Source: Paenibacillus xerothermodurans
Lineage (GTDB): Bacteria > Bacillota > Bacilli > Paenibacillales > NBRC-103111
Reading direction: 5' to 3'
NCBI RefSeq assembly: GCF_002220865.2
Contig: NZ_NHRJ02000007.1
Coordinates: 1-64,000 of the forward strand
Length of the DNA: 64,000 nucleotides
The notes under the pieces are model-generated. The model did no database searches. It was given only the letters and a program-made list of their open reading frames with translations, and was not told where the DNA came from. This document shows, one piece after another, positions 35,441-45,181 of this stretch. The position numbers were made by a program, and so were the translations under genes. Within the stretch, counting starts at the first letter, position 1. The number at the start of each line of letters is the position of its first letter.

Positions 35441-35872
35441 GTGTTTCAGAAAATTCTGGTCGCTTATGACGGATCGGAGACTGCCAAGATCGCTTTAGAT
35501 AAAGCAATCTCTTTGAAGCAAGTATTTACTCAAGCCACGTTGGAAGTGGTGCATGTGTTTCAGATAGCCAACCTCGTTATCAGCGATACAATCGTGACAG
35601 GTCCTGCGCCGGTTCAAGCCGAGCTGTATCAGGCATCTGAAGCAATTGTAGAACAAGCCAGGCAGCGTATTTCGCATCTGCCGTTCTCAACAGCAACACT
35701 GTTGGACGGTGGAGCGCCTGCACCGGTTATTTTAGATTATGCGGACGAACATCAATTTGATCTCGTTGTAATAGGCAGCCGGGGCATGGGAGCATTGAAA
35801 GAACTTGTCCTAGGCAGTGTGAGCCACGAGATCGTCCAGCGTGCCAACATACCTGTGCTAGTTGTAAAATGA
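35441..35872 (+). CDS. Universal stress protein (UspA family)
   Basis: A 143-residue single-domain Usp. The N-terminal strand FQKILVAYDGSETAK is followed near the end by the ATP-binding motif G-x2-G-x9-G-S (GSRGMGALKELVLGS), so it belongs to the nucleotide-binding branch. Such proteins help survival under stress, by unclear means. The start is taken as GTG at 35441, 5-6 nt after GGGGTGA; an earlier in-frame GTG overlaps the ribosome site. Monocistronic. Confidence 0.92.
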   Translation: MFQKILVAYDGSETAKIALDKAISLKQVFTQATLEVVHVFQIANLVISDTIVTGPAPVQAELYQASEAIVEQARQRISHLPFSTATLLDGGAPAPVILDYADEHQFDLVVIGSRGMGALKELVLGSVSHEIVQRANIPVLVVK

Positions 35873-36043
35873 ATGCGTGGATTGGGTTGTCTATGATACT
35901 GATGTGCTATGTATGACTGAGTAGATAATATGATTAGTTCAGAGACCGGCAGCAGTGCCGATCCCAATTGACATGTGGGCGCTTTTCAGTCACTGCCCAA
36001 TCGGACCAGCATGCCCTTAATCGACAGTACAACTATCAAGCGT

Positions 36044-37057
36044 TTATACTGCTGCAGCTTGATCGGAGGACTGAGCACGGCGGAATTTGATTCGCAGCAG
36101 CCTCAGCCATTCGTAGATACGATCCACTTCTTTACCCGCCAGCTCGTCCTCAGTGTACAGAGAGTGCAAAATTGGCTTCAAATAACGGTCTCCTTGCAAT
36201 TGGAAGGCAGACCATGCCAGGCTTTGCTGATCGTCAGGTATGTTCTGCAGCATTTGCTCAACGTATGCTTCCAGATCATAGCCATCGCGGTCAAGCTCCT
36301 CAATCCGCAGCAGCAGCTCTCTGCGATGGAGCTGCATCTGTTCGCGCACTGCTTCCAGATCGTCGCCGCGCGTGATCGCTTCCAGCAGCTTGCGCTTGAT
36401 CTCCTGCTTGTTTTGTTCAGCTCTCGTTTTGCGGTCTTTTTCCGACTGCAGCCAAGCGTGAAACTCGGAAGGATTGATCATGCTTTCCACCCAATTCAAC
36501 GGAAACGAAGTGGAGCGCTCATAGCTCTGCACCATTGCCAGCAGCTCACCGCCATAGGCCGCGACCTTGCCTGCGCCCATGCCCGGCAGCTGCTGCAGCT
36601 CCTCAGGCGTGTGTGGCAAGAAGGCGGTGATCATTTGCAGCATACGGTTGGTTGCGACAAGGAAAGGTGCTTTCGCCTCTTTGTTCGCTTGTTTCAATCG
36701 CCACTGCCTAAGCTGCTCGTACAGTTCACGGTTCACATTGAGCTCACTGTAATAGTGCAGCAGCCGAATTTGTACGGAACGCTTATCCAGCGACAAAGGC
36801 TCGGGCTGTATGGAGACATCCAGCACTGGCTTGAAGCCTTCGGTTTGTTTATTAAAAATGTTTGTGCGGAAGGCTGACAACATCTCCTCCACGCTCGCTC
36901 CTTCGTACCAGGTTTTAACTGATGACTGCCCAGCGGCTTCGCTTTCCTGCCACAATACAATCCATTCGCCCTCGCTGCCGCTGATCGAGACTTGTGCAGT
37001 TAGTAGCTGCTCCTCTCCCACTTTTTTCTCCAAGCTGTTTAAGAACATGATTTGCAA
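36044..37057 (-). CDS. HRDC-domain protein
   Basis: A 337-residue soluble protein. An N-terminal region of about 110 residues of unknown fold precedes an HRDC domain (about 112-185; YEQLRQWRLKQANKEAKAPF, then TPEELQQLPGMGAGKVAAYG in short parts), and a charged helical C-terminal half follows. HRDC domains, found in RecQ and RNase D, bind nucleic acid. There is no helicase or nuclease domain, so it may be a DNA/RNA-binding accessory factor. The start is TTG at 37057, 7 nt after GGAGGA; the upstream ATG overlaps that ribosome site. Confidence 0.8.
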   Translation of the reverse strand: MQIMFLNSLEKKVGEEQLLTAQVSISGSEGEWIVLWQESEAAGQSSVKTWYEGASVEEMLSAFRTNIFNKQTEGFKPVLDVSIQPEPLSLDKRSVQIRLLHYYSELNVNRELYEQLRQWRLKQANKEAKAPFLVATNRMLQMITAFLPHTPEELQQLPGMGAGKVAAYGGELLAMVQSYERSTSFPLNWVESMINPSEFHAWLQSEKDRKTRAEQNKQEIKRKLLEAITRGDDLEAVREQMQLHRRELLLRIEELDRDGYDLEAYVEQMLQNIPDDQQSLAWSAFQLQGDRYLKPILHSLYTEDELAGKEVDRIYEWLRLLRIKFRRAQSSDQAAAV

Positions 37058-37088
37058 ACTGCATTCCTCCATTCTAGTGTTTTCAAAC

Positions 37089-37126
37089 GCAAAAAAGCAC
37101 CACTCCTACACATGGTAAGAGAGGTG
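37089..37126 (-). terminator. Terminator downstream of ilvD
   Basis: AAGCACC-TCTCTTAC pairs with GTAGGAG-T-GGTGCTT, followed by TTTTTT on the minus strand, about 255 nt after the ilvD stop and just before the HRDC gene. Confidence 0.8.
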
Positions 37127-37208
37127 CTTCCTCAGATGATTTGAAATTATTACCATAATATCATAGCTGCACACACATTGCAATAGAATCTATCAGCCGG
37201 CGCCGGCG

Positions 37209-37329
37209 CACAGTCTCGGTAAGGCCACATCATTGCCAGCGGCTCAGGACACGCTCACAGTGTCGGCATTGCCACATGCATCAGGCCACGAGCACAGTGC
37301 TGGCATTGCCACATGCATCAGGGCACGAG
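37209..37329. repeat. 37-nt intergenic tandem repeat after ilvD
   Basis: Two near-identical 37-nt units, 37256-37292 and 37293-37329, sharing GGCATTGCCACATGCATCAG; a degenerate 47-nt related unit precedes them at 37209-37255. It lies in the 3' untranslated region of ilvD, before the terminator. Non-coding. Confidence 0.8.
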
Positions 37330-37380
37330 CACATACTCATGCACTCGGTTGATTTTGCAACTGCACAACGCTGCAAAAAC

Positions 37381-39066
37381 TTATACTTTCATCACGCCGC
37401 CGGTGCTCGCGTTTGTAACTAACTTGGAATAGCGGGCCAGGTAGCCTGTTTTTACCTTGAGCTCGAAGCCTTTCCAATTCGCTTTACGGCGCTCCATCTC
37501 TTCATCGGAGATCTGAAGCTGGATGGTACGGTTTTTCAAATCCAGTTCGATGATGTCACCGTCTTCCACGAATGCAATCGGACCGCCCTCCGCTGCTTCC
37601 GGTGAAATGTGACCAATACTGATACCGCGGGAAGCACCGGAGAATCGGCCGTCAGTGATCAGACCAACTTTAGCCCCAAGTCCCATACCAACAATTTGAG
37701 AAGTCGGTGCCAACATTTCCGGCATACCCGGACCACCCTTTGGACCCTCGTACCGGATAACAACTACGTGTCCTTCTTTGACTTTGCCGTTGGCAATACC
37801 GTACAAGGCATCCTCTTGCGAATCGAAGCAAATCGCCGGTCCCTTGTGGTATCCTCCCACTTCTTTGTCGACCGCGCCGACTTTGATAATGCTGCCGTTG
37901 GGCGCGAGATTACCAAACAGTACGGCCAAACCGCCTTCCTGGCTATGTGGGTTGTCGAGCGGCCGGATGACATTCTTGTCGACGATCTCGCAGCCTGCGA
38001 CATTTTCACGCAGCGTGTTCCCTGTTACCGTGATGCAGTCACCGTTCAAAGCGCCCGGTTTCTTGAGCAGCTCATTGATGATCGCGCTCACGCCGCCCGC
38101 GTTATGCACGTCCTCAATGTGATAATCGGACGCAGGTGCAATTTTAGCCAGATGAGGAACGCGCTTCGCTACTTCATTGATGCGTTCGATCGGATATTCA
38201 AAGCCCGCTTCATGAGCCAATGCCAACGTGTGCAATACTGTGTTCGTAGAACCGCCCATTGCCATATCCAGTGCGAACGCGTTATCGATTGCTTCCATCG
38301 TGACGATATCACGCGGCTTAATATCTTTTTGAATCAGCTCCATCAATTGTTTCGCGGAGCGTTTAACAAACTCTTTGCGCTCTTCCGCTACCGCCAGAAT
38401 TGTGCCATTGCCCGGAAGAGCCAAACCGAGGCCTTCAGCTAAACAGTTCATCGAGTTAGCTGTGAACATACCGGAACAGGAGCCGCAAGTAGGACAACCG
38501 AATTGCTCCAATTCTTCCAATCCCGCGTCGTCGATTTTACCCGCTTGGTAAGCGCCCACGCCTTCAAACACGGATGACAGCGAAATAGATCTGCCGTTCT
38601 TGTCCTTGCCGGCTTTCATCGGGCCGCCGCTCACAAACACCGTCGGAATATTCACGCGAAGTGCGCCCATCATCATGCCCGGTGTGATTTTGTCGCAGTT
38701 CGGAATACAGACCATACCGTCGAACCAATGCGCAGACACTACAGTTTCCAAAGAATCCGCAATGATTTCGCGGCTGGGCAGCGAATAGCGCATTCCGATG
38801 TGGCCCATCGCGATGCCGTCATCCACACCGATCGTATTAAATTCAAAAGGTACGCCGCCCGCTTCGCGGATTGCTTCCTTCACGATTTTACCAAATTCCT
38901 GCAAATGAACGTGACCGGGGATGATGTCAACGTAAGAATTACACACAGCAATAAACGGTTTATCGAAATCTTCCTCTTTAACGCCCGTCGCGCGCAGCAA
39001 ACTGCGGTGCGGCGCACGGTCGAAGCCTTTTTTTATCATATCGCTTCTCATTTTTGGTTTGGACAT
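37381..39066 (-). CDS. ilvD: Dihydroxy-acid dehydratase
   Basis: A 561-residue iron-sulfur enzyme that makes the 2-keto acids of valine and isoleucine synthesis. Cluster cysteines are in [25 protein letters not shown] and [11 protein letters not shown]. Further motifs are [19 protein letters not shown] and the C-terminal [16 protein letters not shown]. The ATG at 39066 is 11 nt after GGAGG; a GTG three codons earlier is too close. Other ilv genes are not adjacent. A candidate promoter TTGGGT-N18-TAGAAT lies upstream. Confidence 0.97.
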   Translation of the reverse strand: MSKPKMRSDMIKKGFDRAPHRSLLRATGVKEEDFDKPFIAVCNSYVDIIPGHVHLQEFGKIVKEAIREAGGVPFEFNTIGVDDGIAMGHIGMRYSLPSREIIADSLETVVSAHWFDGMVCIPNCDKITPGMMMGALRVNIPTVFVSGGPMKAGKDKNGRSISLSSVFEGVGAYQAGKIDDAGLEELEQFGCPTCGSCSGMFTANSMNCLAEGLGLALPGNGTILAVAEERKEFVKRSAKQLMELIQKDIKPRDIVTMEAIDNAFALDMAMGGSTNTVLHTLALAHEAGFEYPIERINEVAKRVPHLAKIAPASDYHIEDVHNAGGVSAIINELLKKPGALNGDCITVTGNTLRENVAGCEIVDKNVIRPLDNPHSQEGGLAVLFGNLAPNGSIIKVGAVDKEVGGYHKGPAICFDSQEDALYGIANGKVKEGHVVVIRYEGPKGGPGMPEMLAPTSQIVGMGLGAKVGLITDGRFSGASRGISIGHISPEAAEGGPIAFVEDGDIIELDLKNRTIQLQISDEEMERRKANWKGFELKVKTGYLARYSKLVTNASTGGVMKV

Positions 39067-39257
39067 ATAAGGCACAGCCTCCGATTCATGTATAAGTTCT
39101 CTTGCAGATGACTAGTATTCTATAAATTCTATCATGTTTAACCCAAAATGAAAATGACCGATGTGAAATAGTATCACGGCCTTTCGCCCGACACCTCACT
39201 TCATGTATAATCGGTTTTACAGCGCTAATCATGAGAAGAACGGAGTGAAAGACATTT

Positions 39258-39551
39258 ATGCATGATTTCGATTATTTATATGATTCGACCGAGGAAACAA
39301 CCACCCGTTTCGTCTGTTTCGTAGGCGAAAGTCTTCGCCGTTTTGATCTCGCGATCACAAATACGAACCGTTTTTATGGCAAAAAATTAGTCACGGATCT
39401 GCAGTCGGGACGGACCGCGGTAATCGGGCCGGACGATCTGGAAGAGGAAGGCTACCTCGAGCATGTATACAAGATCACTGAGCAAGAGGCCGCTGAATTA
39501 ACCACGTTCCTGCAGCAGGTAGTCGGCGCAATCAATTTCACCGATATCTAG
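39258..39551 (+). CDS. DUF3055-like conserved small protein
   Basis: A 97-residue acidic protein that reads like the DUF3055 family of Bacilli: LYDSTEETTTRFVCFVGE, then RRFDLAITNTNRFYGKKLVTDLQ and DDLEEEGYLEHVYKITEEEA-like text. Function unknown. GGAGTGA stands 9 nt before the ATG, a TATAAT lies at 39206-39211, and a terminator follows the gene, so it forms its own unit. Confidence 0.8.
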   Translation: MHDFDYLYDSTEETTTRFVCFVGESLRRFDLAITNTNRFYGKKLVTDLQSGRTAVIGPDDLEEEGYLEHVYKITEQEAAELTTFLQQVVGAINFTDI

Positions 39552-39576
39552 CCGCAATTCAAATTTCACCATTCCT

Positions 39577-39632
39577 AAAAAAACAGAGATCTCGCAGGTC
39601 CGCTTTCGCAGGCCGGATGATCTCTGTTTTTT
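39577..39632. terminator. Bidirectional terminator
   Basis: AAAAAACAGAGAT pairs with ATCTCTGTTTTTT around a structured loop; it serves the DUF3055-like gene (+) and possibly the cupin gene (-). Confidence 0.85.
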
Positions 39633-39707
39633 GTGACAATCACTTATGCTAACTAATGCGCGGCAGTTCGCCGATACTGCAGCTCATTCCGCCTAACTAC
39701 GTTGAAG

Positions 39708-40025
39708 TTACCGTTTCACCAAGTCTTCTCTCACAGGTGTAAACGCATCCAATAATACGCCTGCTTCAAGCGCTTTGGCCCCGTGCTTCGCGCCGCTTGG
39801 TATGTAGATGGTGTCGCCCTGACTGATCACATGCGTCTGCCCGTCGATCGTAAATTCGAATCTCCCTTTGAGCACATAAGACATTTGTTCATGCGGATGG
39901 CTGTGCTCATATCCTTCGGCGTCTGCTTCGAAATGAACCTCCATCATCATCATGGATTTCCCAGGCTCGAAAATCTTCCGCTTGACACCCGGCTCCGCAT
40001 TTTCCCATACTCCAATATTGCTCAT
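39708..40025 (-). CDS. Single-domain cupin protein
   Basis: A 105-residue cupin. Motif 1 is GYEHSHPHEQMSYVLKGR (His-x-His and Glu metal ligands) and motif 2 is GDTIYIPSGAKHGAKA (last His ligand). Such small cupins bind a metal and may act as isomerases, dioxygenases or sensors; the substrate is unknown. The frame continues far upstream to 40415, but GGGAGGAG is 8 nt before the ATG at 40025 and the upstream part has no start with a ribosome site. Confidence 0.88.
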   Translation of the reverse strand: MSNIGVWENAEPGVKRKIFEPGKSMMMMEVHFEADAEGYEHSHPHEQMSYVLKGRFEFTIDGQTHVISQGDTIYIPSGAKHGAKALEAGVLLDAFTPVREDLVKR

Positions 40026-40303
40026 TTGCAATGCTCCTCCCGGCATATAAAATAATTTGATAACTCCTACCGTTTGCGTTTTCACGCACATTTCATTATA
40101 TATTATCCCGGTCGGAAACGCTATCATCCTCCGCTGGACGACAAATAACACCCGCTTGCCCTCTCGCGCTCGTCCTCCCTTATAAACACAGGCTGACATG
40201 AGGAGTTCGGATGTTAATTGCATGTGTACCAAGCGCCGGGTCCGGGTGTCAGTCTCGGGCTTTCCGCCGCATCCCGGTGTAACCGAAAACACCCGGTACC
40301 TGA

Positions 40304-40648
40304 TTAAATCGCTCCGCGGCCGGCATCCCACATACCCAATATACGGTGAAAGATGGCCTCGAACAGTCCGACGACGACAACGACAGCCAGCAGCTCTGAG
40401 GCCGTTAAATCCCATTCATTCCAATATGCGACCAGCCAAAAATATATACCGGCCGCACCGGCATCAGCCACGGTGGCCACCATGTTGTTGGTCAGCCTCA
40501 GAATGAATTGATCACCGACAAAAAAATCAATCAGAAGAAACAAAACGACCGCTGTAACAATCTCCGATACGTCCGCCGCCGTTAAATAATACAAAAGCGG
40601 AATCAACACCACACTGCCCAGCAGCAGCTTTACTAGAAATCGTGCCAT
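40304..40648 (-). CDS. DUF2512-like four-helix membrane protein
   Basis: A 114-residue protein with about four hydrophobic helices: FLVKLLLGSVVLIPLLYYL, VTAVVLFLLIDFFVG, NNMVATVADAGAAGIYFWLV and ELLAVVVVVGLFEAIFH. The order and the DQFILRLTNN...VADAG pattern fit DUF2512 (YndM-like) of Bacilli. GAGGT stands about 9 nt before the second of two consecutive ATG codons. Function unknown. Confidence 0.75.
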   Translation of the reverse strand: MARFLVKLLLGSVVLIPLLYYLTAADVSEIVTAVVLFLLIDFFVGDQFILRLTNNMVATVADAGAAGIYFWLVAYWNEWDLTASELLAVVVVVGLFEAIFHRILGMWDAGRGAI

Positions 40649-40914
40649 CATCTCAGACCTCGTTTCTGTGAGAAGGTAACCTAGTACCGTGATCCGGTGC
40701 GAGGATTTCGCAGCAACAGCCTCCCAGTCCTGCAACTATTATGTGCTCTACCACGCCAGCTTTATGCAGCTCAGGCATTTTCCGCATAAAAAAAAGCCCT
40801 TCCGGAGGAGTTCCGACAAGGCCGCGTGATGCCAGGGCAGACGTTGCACCGGCGAAGTTACCCCATCCGACGCCATGTCTTATCATGCGCGGCACCCATG
40901 AACGTACCGCACGG

Positions 40915-41802
40915 TCAGGATGCGCTGGCGATTTTAGCTATTTCTTTCAATAAGCTTTGGAATTCCAGGTGTTCAAACTGATTTCTCAATACTTGAGGGT
41001 CGGGACACCACAGGCAATCATCGAGCACACAATCTATAGGAGCGTCCAGTCTTATCGTAGCAAGCTCTCTACATAGATGGAGCATCTCCAGATCGGCTTC
41101 GATCTTCGCTCTCACACCTCTCGGCAGGGCCGGCAGGTTCGCCAATATACCTTCGATGGACTCAAACTCGAGCAGTAGTTTGACAGCCGTCTTTTCGCCA
41201 ATCCCCTTGACTCCGGGATAATTGTCGCTCGTGTCACCGGTTAAGCCTTTTAAATCAATGAATTGGGCGGCTGTCAATTGCTTCTCGGACAAGAGGAATT
41301 CCGGGTCATACACAGCATAGTTTGATGCGCCTTTTTTCATAATAATTACCTTCACTCGGTCGGCCACCAGTTGCAGCATATCATGGTCTCCGGTGAGTAC
41401 ATACACATCCATCTCTGTGCTGAACCGGTGGGCCAACGTGCCGATGCAGTCATCTGCCTCGAAGCCTTCGAAACCGATATTCGGAACGCCGAAGCTTTCG
41501 ACGACTTCTTTGATCAGCGAGAACTGGGGAATGAGATCCAGAGGGGGTTCCGGCCGGTGGGCTTTGTAGCTGGGCAGCTTATCTGAGCGGAACGTTTTGC
41601 TCCCCATGTCCCAACAGCAGACAACATGAGATGGGGCAAATGTGCGAATCGCGTCGAGAAAATATTTGATGAAGCCGTAAATAGCGTTGGTCGGTATACC
41701 TGAAGCCGTCCTGCGAATGTAGCCGCCGTATGAATTCGCGTAATAAGCGCGAAACAACAGTGCCATCCCGTCAACGAGCATCAACGTGGGTTTCTTTTCC
41801 AT
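40915..41802 (-). CDS. 5'-3' exonuclease (Pol I N-terminal domain homologue)
   Basis: A 295-residue stand-alone flap endonuclease/5'-3' exonuclease, like Bacillus YpcP. It has LMLVDGMALLFRAYYA, CCWDMGSKTFRSD, EGFEADDCIGTLA and VLTGDHDMLQLV with the acidic metal ligands, then LTGDTSDNYPGVKGIGEKTA (helix-3-turn region). It removes flaps and RNA primers and may back up PolA. The frame opens at 41838, but the promoter -10 (41840-41848) places the transcript start after that codon, so the ATG at 41802 is chosen even though the nearest GGAG is 14 nt away. Confidence 0.92.
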   Translation of the reverse strand: MEKKPTLMLVDGMALLFRAYYANSYGGYIRRTASGIPTNAIYGFIKYFLDAIRTFAPSHVVCCWDMGSKTFRSDKLPSYKAHRPEPPLDLIPQFSLIKEVVESFGVPNIGFEGFEADDCIGTLAHRFSTEMDVYVLTGDHDMLQLVADRVKVIIMKKGASNYAVYDPEFLLSEKQLTAAQFIDLKGLTGDTSDNYPGVKGIGEKTAVKLLLEFESIEGILANLPALPRGVRAKIEADLEMLHLCRELATIRLDAPIDCVLDDCLWCPDPQVLRNQFEHLEFQSLLKEIAKIASAS

Positions 41803-41839
41803 ACTACAGTTGATCACTCCAAAAAATAATTTTATCATT

Positions 41840-41848
41840 ATTATACCA
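41840..41848 (-). promoter_or_regulatory. Extended -10 promoter of the exonuclease gene
   Basis: TGGTATAAT on the minus strand, a full extended -10. The predicted start point near 41833 gives a leader of about 30 nt. Confidence 0.55.
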
Positions 41849-42202
41849 CACCCTCTGCCCTGCCGCCCAACCTATCGCTGCACGCCAAGCCCAACGCCAA
41901 CACACCGGGGCGTCTCCGTGACTTCTTACGAGGCGACCGCCCCAGTCAACTGCCCACCTGACACTGCCAATATCGTGTAAACTCCTGTGTGCGGCAAGCT
42001 GGACAACTGCCACGCTGCGGACATTGTAACCGTGCGCGGCAAAGACGCCCACCCCGCTGTTGCACAAACCCCACGGCAACAAAATGTGCGTATGCCGCGA
42101 ATTTTTTGATAGGGTGACAGGCTTTCGACAATATAGTTGTTTCATTGTGGCTTCGTTATGGGTAAGTATGTAAAAAACCGCAAATTTTGGGGGAGTGTCC
42201 AA
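41849..42202. other. Gene-free stretch between divergent genes
   Basis: 354 nt, GC-rich. A possible promoter for the PBP gene (TTGATA, 18-nt spacer, AATATA, near 42106-42135) is seen. No other gene, repeat or terminator is evident. Confidence 0.4.
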
Positions 42203-44737
42203 ATGGATAATTCACATCAAACTGAGCAACAATCAGTCGCGGCGTCCAAAAAAAGGCTATATTTTCTCGTCATCGTTTCTTTCGTGATTGTCATAGGCCT
42301 CATTGGATGCCTCTGGTGTTGGTCCCTGTATCAGTCGATGTATCGCAATCTAGATATTACCGTGCTAAGCAAAGAGCCTCCTCGTGCGGCGTTTTTTTAT
42401 GACAGAAACGGCGGCGTGATTACCGAGTTGACCAATGCCCGTATGCAGTATACGACGCTGGACCAATTCCCGCAGACGCTGCTTGACGCGGTGATCGCGG
42501 TCGAGGATGCCCGATTTTATGAGCACAACGGTATTGATTTTTACGCCATAGCGCGTGCTTTTTACACGAATCTGAAATCGGGCGAAACCGTACAGGGCGG
42601 CAGCACGATCACCCAACAGCTCGCCAAAACTATGCTATTCTCCGAGGAACAAACCTACTCCAGAAAATTAAATGAAGCAGTCGCTTCAATTAAAATCGAA
42701 CATTCCTATACCAAGGATCAAATTTTGGAGCTGTACTTAAATCACATCTACTTCGGCGAGGGAGCTTGGGGACTACAGCGGGCGGCGCAGGTCTATTTTG
42801 GCAAAAAAGCTTCCGAATTAACACTGGCTGAAAGCGCCCTTATGGCCGGGCTTCCGAAGTCTCCCATTAATTACTCACCCGTGAAAAAGCCGGAACAGTC
42901 GAAGGCGCGCCGAAACCTGGTGCTGAACCTGATGGCAGAACAGGGGAAAATTACGGCAGAAGCAAGGGATGCCGCCAAACAGGAAGAAATCCGCATTGTC
43001 GGCCAGACGGCTCTGAAAACAACGGACAGCTACCCCTCCTCCTATATCGACCATGTCATCAACGAGGCGATTGACAAATTCGGAATGACGGAAGAACAGA
43101 TTTTGTCGCAGGGTTTACACATACACACCAATATGGATCCTAAAGTTCAAGCCGCAGCGGAAGAAGTATATAAGAATGCTTCGTTTTTTCCGGAGGATAA
43201 AGGCGGTCTGCAAAGCGGGATAGTTTTAATGGATCCTAAGACCGGGGCGCTGTGGGGCATCGTAGGCTCCAGAAATGCGGTGAAGGATTTCCGCGGCTTC
43301 AATTACGCTACGCAAAACAAACGTCAACCCGGCTCCACCATCAAGCCTGTCTTGGTGTACGCGCCTGCGCTGCTGGCGGGTTTCGGCCCGCGCGATCACA
43401 TCCATGATGTCGAGACGGATTTCGGCGGCGGATACAAGCCGATGAATTACATGAAAAAACTCAATGGTTGGGTGACGCTGGAAAAATCATTAGTCGAATC
43501 ATATAACATACCTGCAGTTGCTCTGCTGAAGGAAGTCGGCATGGACAAAGCGATCGAATTTGGTAAACAGGCAGGCTTGCCGCTGGAGGACGCGGACAGG
43601 ACACTCGGTATCGCGCTTGGAGGTATGCAGCAGGGCACGTCCCCTCTTGTGATGGCGCAGGCGTACACCATGTTTGCCAATGGTGGAAACATGGCTCAAG
43701 CTTATGCGATCACGAAGATTGTAGATCAGCAAGGCAAGCTGGTGGCAGAAGCCGTACCCGACGTTCAACCGATGATGGATGCAAGCCAGGCTTATACCAT
43801 GACGAAAATGCTGGAAAAAGTCGTCACCGAAGGCACTGAGCGCGGTGCCCGTATGCACAGGCCTGTGGCGGGAAAAACGGGTACGACCGAGCTTCCCGAC
43901 ATACCCGAATTTCAAGATAAACGCGGCAAGCCGCTTGATGGCTCTAAAGACGCCTGGTTTGTGGGCTATACTCCGGAAATCGTTGCAGCCATCTGGCTGG
44001 GCTATGAGAAAACGAACAAGGATCATTACCTGACAACTACCGGAGGCAAATATCCTGCGACATTGTTTAAGGAAGTCGTCACGCGCGCCTTGGCCGGTCG
44101 GCCGGTCACGACATTCGCAAAGCCTAAAGCTTACCGTCCCGTGTACGGAGGGAACAAGTTCGTCAACAGCGACAGAAAAAGCTGGCTTGCGTACGTAAAC
44201 AGGAACAAAAAACCTCCCGAGGAGTCTGAACAAAAGGCTGTTCCGGGAGCGTCCGCCACTGAAGGGGTCGCAGAAGCAGGTGCGAAGCCTGGCACGGCGC
44301 CGGGCAGTGATGCCAGCAAGCCCGCAGATCCTAATGACAGCGGTGATGCTCGGACCGCGGGGACTTCGGCCAACGAACAAACCTCGCCTGATTCGAAAAA
44401 CGATGGTTCGCGAGCAGCGCCGACGGACAATAAGCCTGACGGCACAGACAGCAAAGCTGTGGAAGGGCGGCCAAGCAAGGGATCCGCTCCGGCGTCGGCC
44501 GCCACGCCTCAAGGAAAGCGAGCGGCCGACGCAGGCGGTTCGGCAGACGATGTGAAGCCGACCGAATCAAACGCCAGCACACCGGCGGGCAATACGACAA
44601 TAAAGGGCGACAAGCGGGTTGACGCTGAGGTAAAAAGCAGCGGAACCGGGACAGCGCAACCTACGAGCACATCGGCGCCCAAGACCGCCGCACCCGGCGC
44701 CAACGGCAGCGATGAGCGGGGAACAAAACAACAGTAA
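42203..44737 (+). CDS. Class A penicillin-binding protein (PBP1A-like)
   Basis: An 844-residue bifunctional peptidoglycan synthase. A short cytoplasmic tail and membrane anchor (about 20-46) precede a GT51 glycosyltransferase with catalytic Glu101 in AVEDARFYEH and GGSTITQQLAK. The transpeptidase has S378-TIK (SxxK), S433-YN (SxN) and K558-TG. The last 150 residues are a Ser/Pro/Ala/Gly/Lys-rich low-complexity tail, outside the cell. GGGGGAG lies 7 nt before the ATG at 42203; the frame opens 22 codons earlier without a ribosome site. Monocistronic. Confidence 0.96.
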   Translation: MDNSHQTEQQSVAASKKRLYFLVIVSFVIVIGLIGCLWCWSLYQSMYRNLDITVLSKEPPRAAFFYDRNGGVITELTNARMQYTTLDQFPQTLLDAVIAVEDARFYEHNGIDFYAIARAFYTNLKSGETVQGGSTITQQLAKTMLFSEEQTYSRKLNEAVASIKIEHSYTKDQILELYLNHIYFGEGAWGLQRAAQVYFGKKASELTLAESALMAGLPKSPINYSPVKKPEQSKARRNLVLNLMAEQGKITAEARDAAKQEEIRIVGQTALKTTDSYPSSYIDHVINEAIDKFGMTEEQILSQGLHIHTNMDPKVQAAAEEVYKNASFFPEDKGGLQSGIVLMDPKTGALWGIVGSRNAVKDFRGFNYATQNKRQPGSTIKPVLVYAPALLAGFGPRDHIHDVETDFGGGYKPMNYMKKLNGWVTLEKSLVESYNIPAVALLKEVGMDKAIEFGKQAGLPLEDADRTLGIALGGMQQGTSPLVMAQAYTMFANGGNMAQAYAITKIVDQQGKLVAEAVPDVQPMMDASQAYTMTKMLEKVVTEGTERGARMHRPVAGKTGTTELPDIPEFQDKRGKPLDGSKDAWFVGYTPEIVAAIWLGYEKTNKDHYLTTTGGKYPATLFKEVVTRALAGRPVTTFAKPKAYRPVYGGNKFVNSDRKSWLAYVNRNKKPPEESEQKAVPGASATEGVAEAGAKPGTAPGSDASKPADPNDSGDARTAGTSANEQTSPDSKNDGSRAAPTDNKPDGTDSKAVEGRPSKGSAPASAATPQGKRAADAGGSADDVKPTESNASTPAGNTTIKGDKRVDAEVKSSGTGTAQPTSTSAPKTAAPGANGSDERGTKQQ

Positions 44738-44793
44738 CAAGAACGCGCGGTAAAGCCCGAGCCCTGGCCTTGCCGGTTATATAAGATACTAAA

Positions 44794-44832
44794 GCGAAAG
44801 CCGATCCTATGGCGGATCGGCTTTCGTTGTCT
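44794..44832 (+). terminator. Hairpin terminator of the PBP gene
   Basis: CGAAAGCCGATCC (44795-44807) pairs perfectly with GGATCGGCTTTCG (44814-44826). The T tract after it is short (TTGT), so termination may be partial. Confidence 0.6.
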
Positions 44833-45181
44833 AGAATATGGCGCAAGATATGGATAGCGGGAATCTCAGAGGAGCGCTGACCGTCCAGTGATGGTTTAGG
44901 ATTCAGCTCTCGGTGACTACAATGACGGGTTGTCGCTTCTGCCTGCGTTCAGCTGTGAACGCAGCGTGCACATGCTTCTGCATCGCCGAGCGCAACCTGC
45001 TCTGGACTATATCTGTCGTACGCCCGCTGGTATTCGTAGCCAGCTGGACGAAGACAAGGTAGCCTATGCGAATAAGCATGAGGCTTGACACAACTCAATA
45101 AGCGAGCAGGCGGTGGCCCCGATCACACCTAAATATGCTCCGGCTTGACGCGCCAAATGGTGCAGATGCCTTCTCCTAGCG
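44833..45181. other. Gene-free stretch after the PBP gene
   Basis: 349 nt. A perfect inverted repeat CTGCGTTCA / TGAACGCAG with a four-base loop lies at about 44942-44963 without a T run. A 62-codon minus frame lacks a ribosome site. Nothing else is seen. Confidence 0.4.

Noticed and set aside
40026-40415. A 130-codon N-terminal extension of the cupin
   Set aside because: The composition is unlike protein, and GGGAGGAG sits in front of the ATG at 40025.
44903-45091. A 62-codon minus-strand frame after the PBP gene
   Set aside because: No ribosome site, no recognisable pattern.
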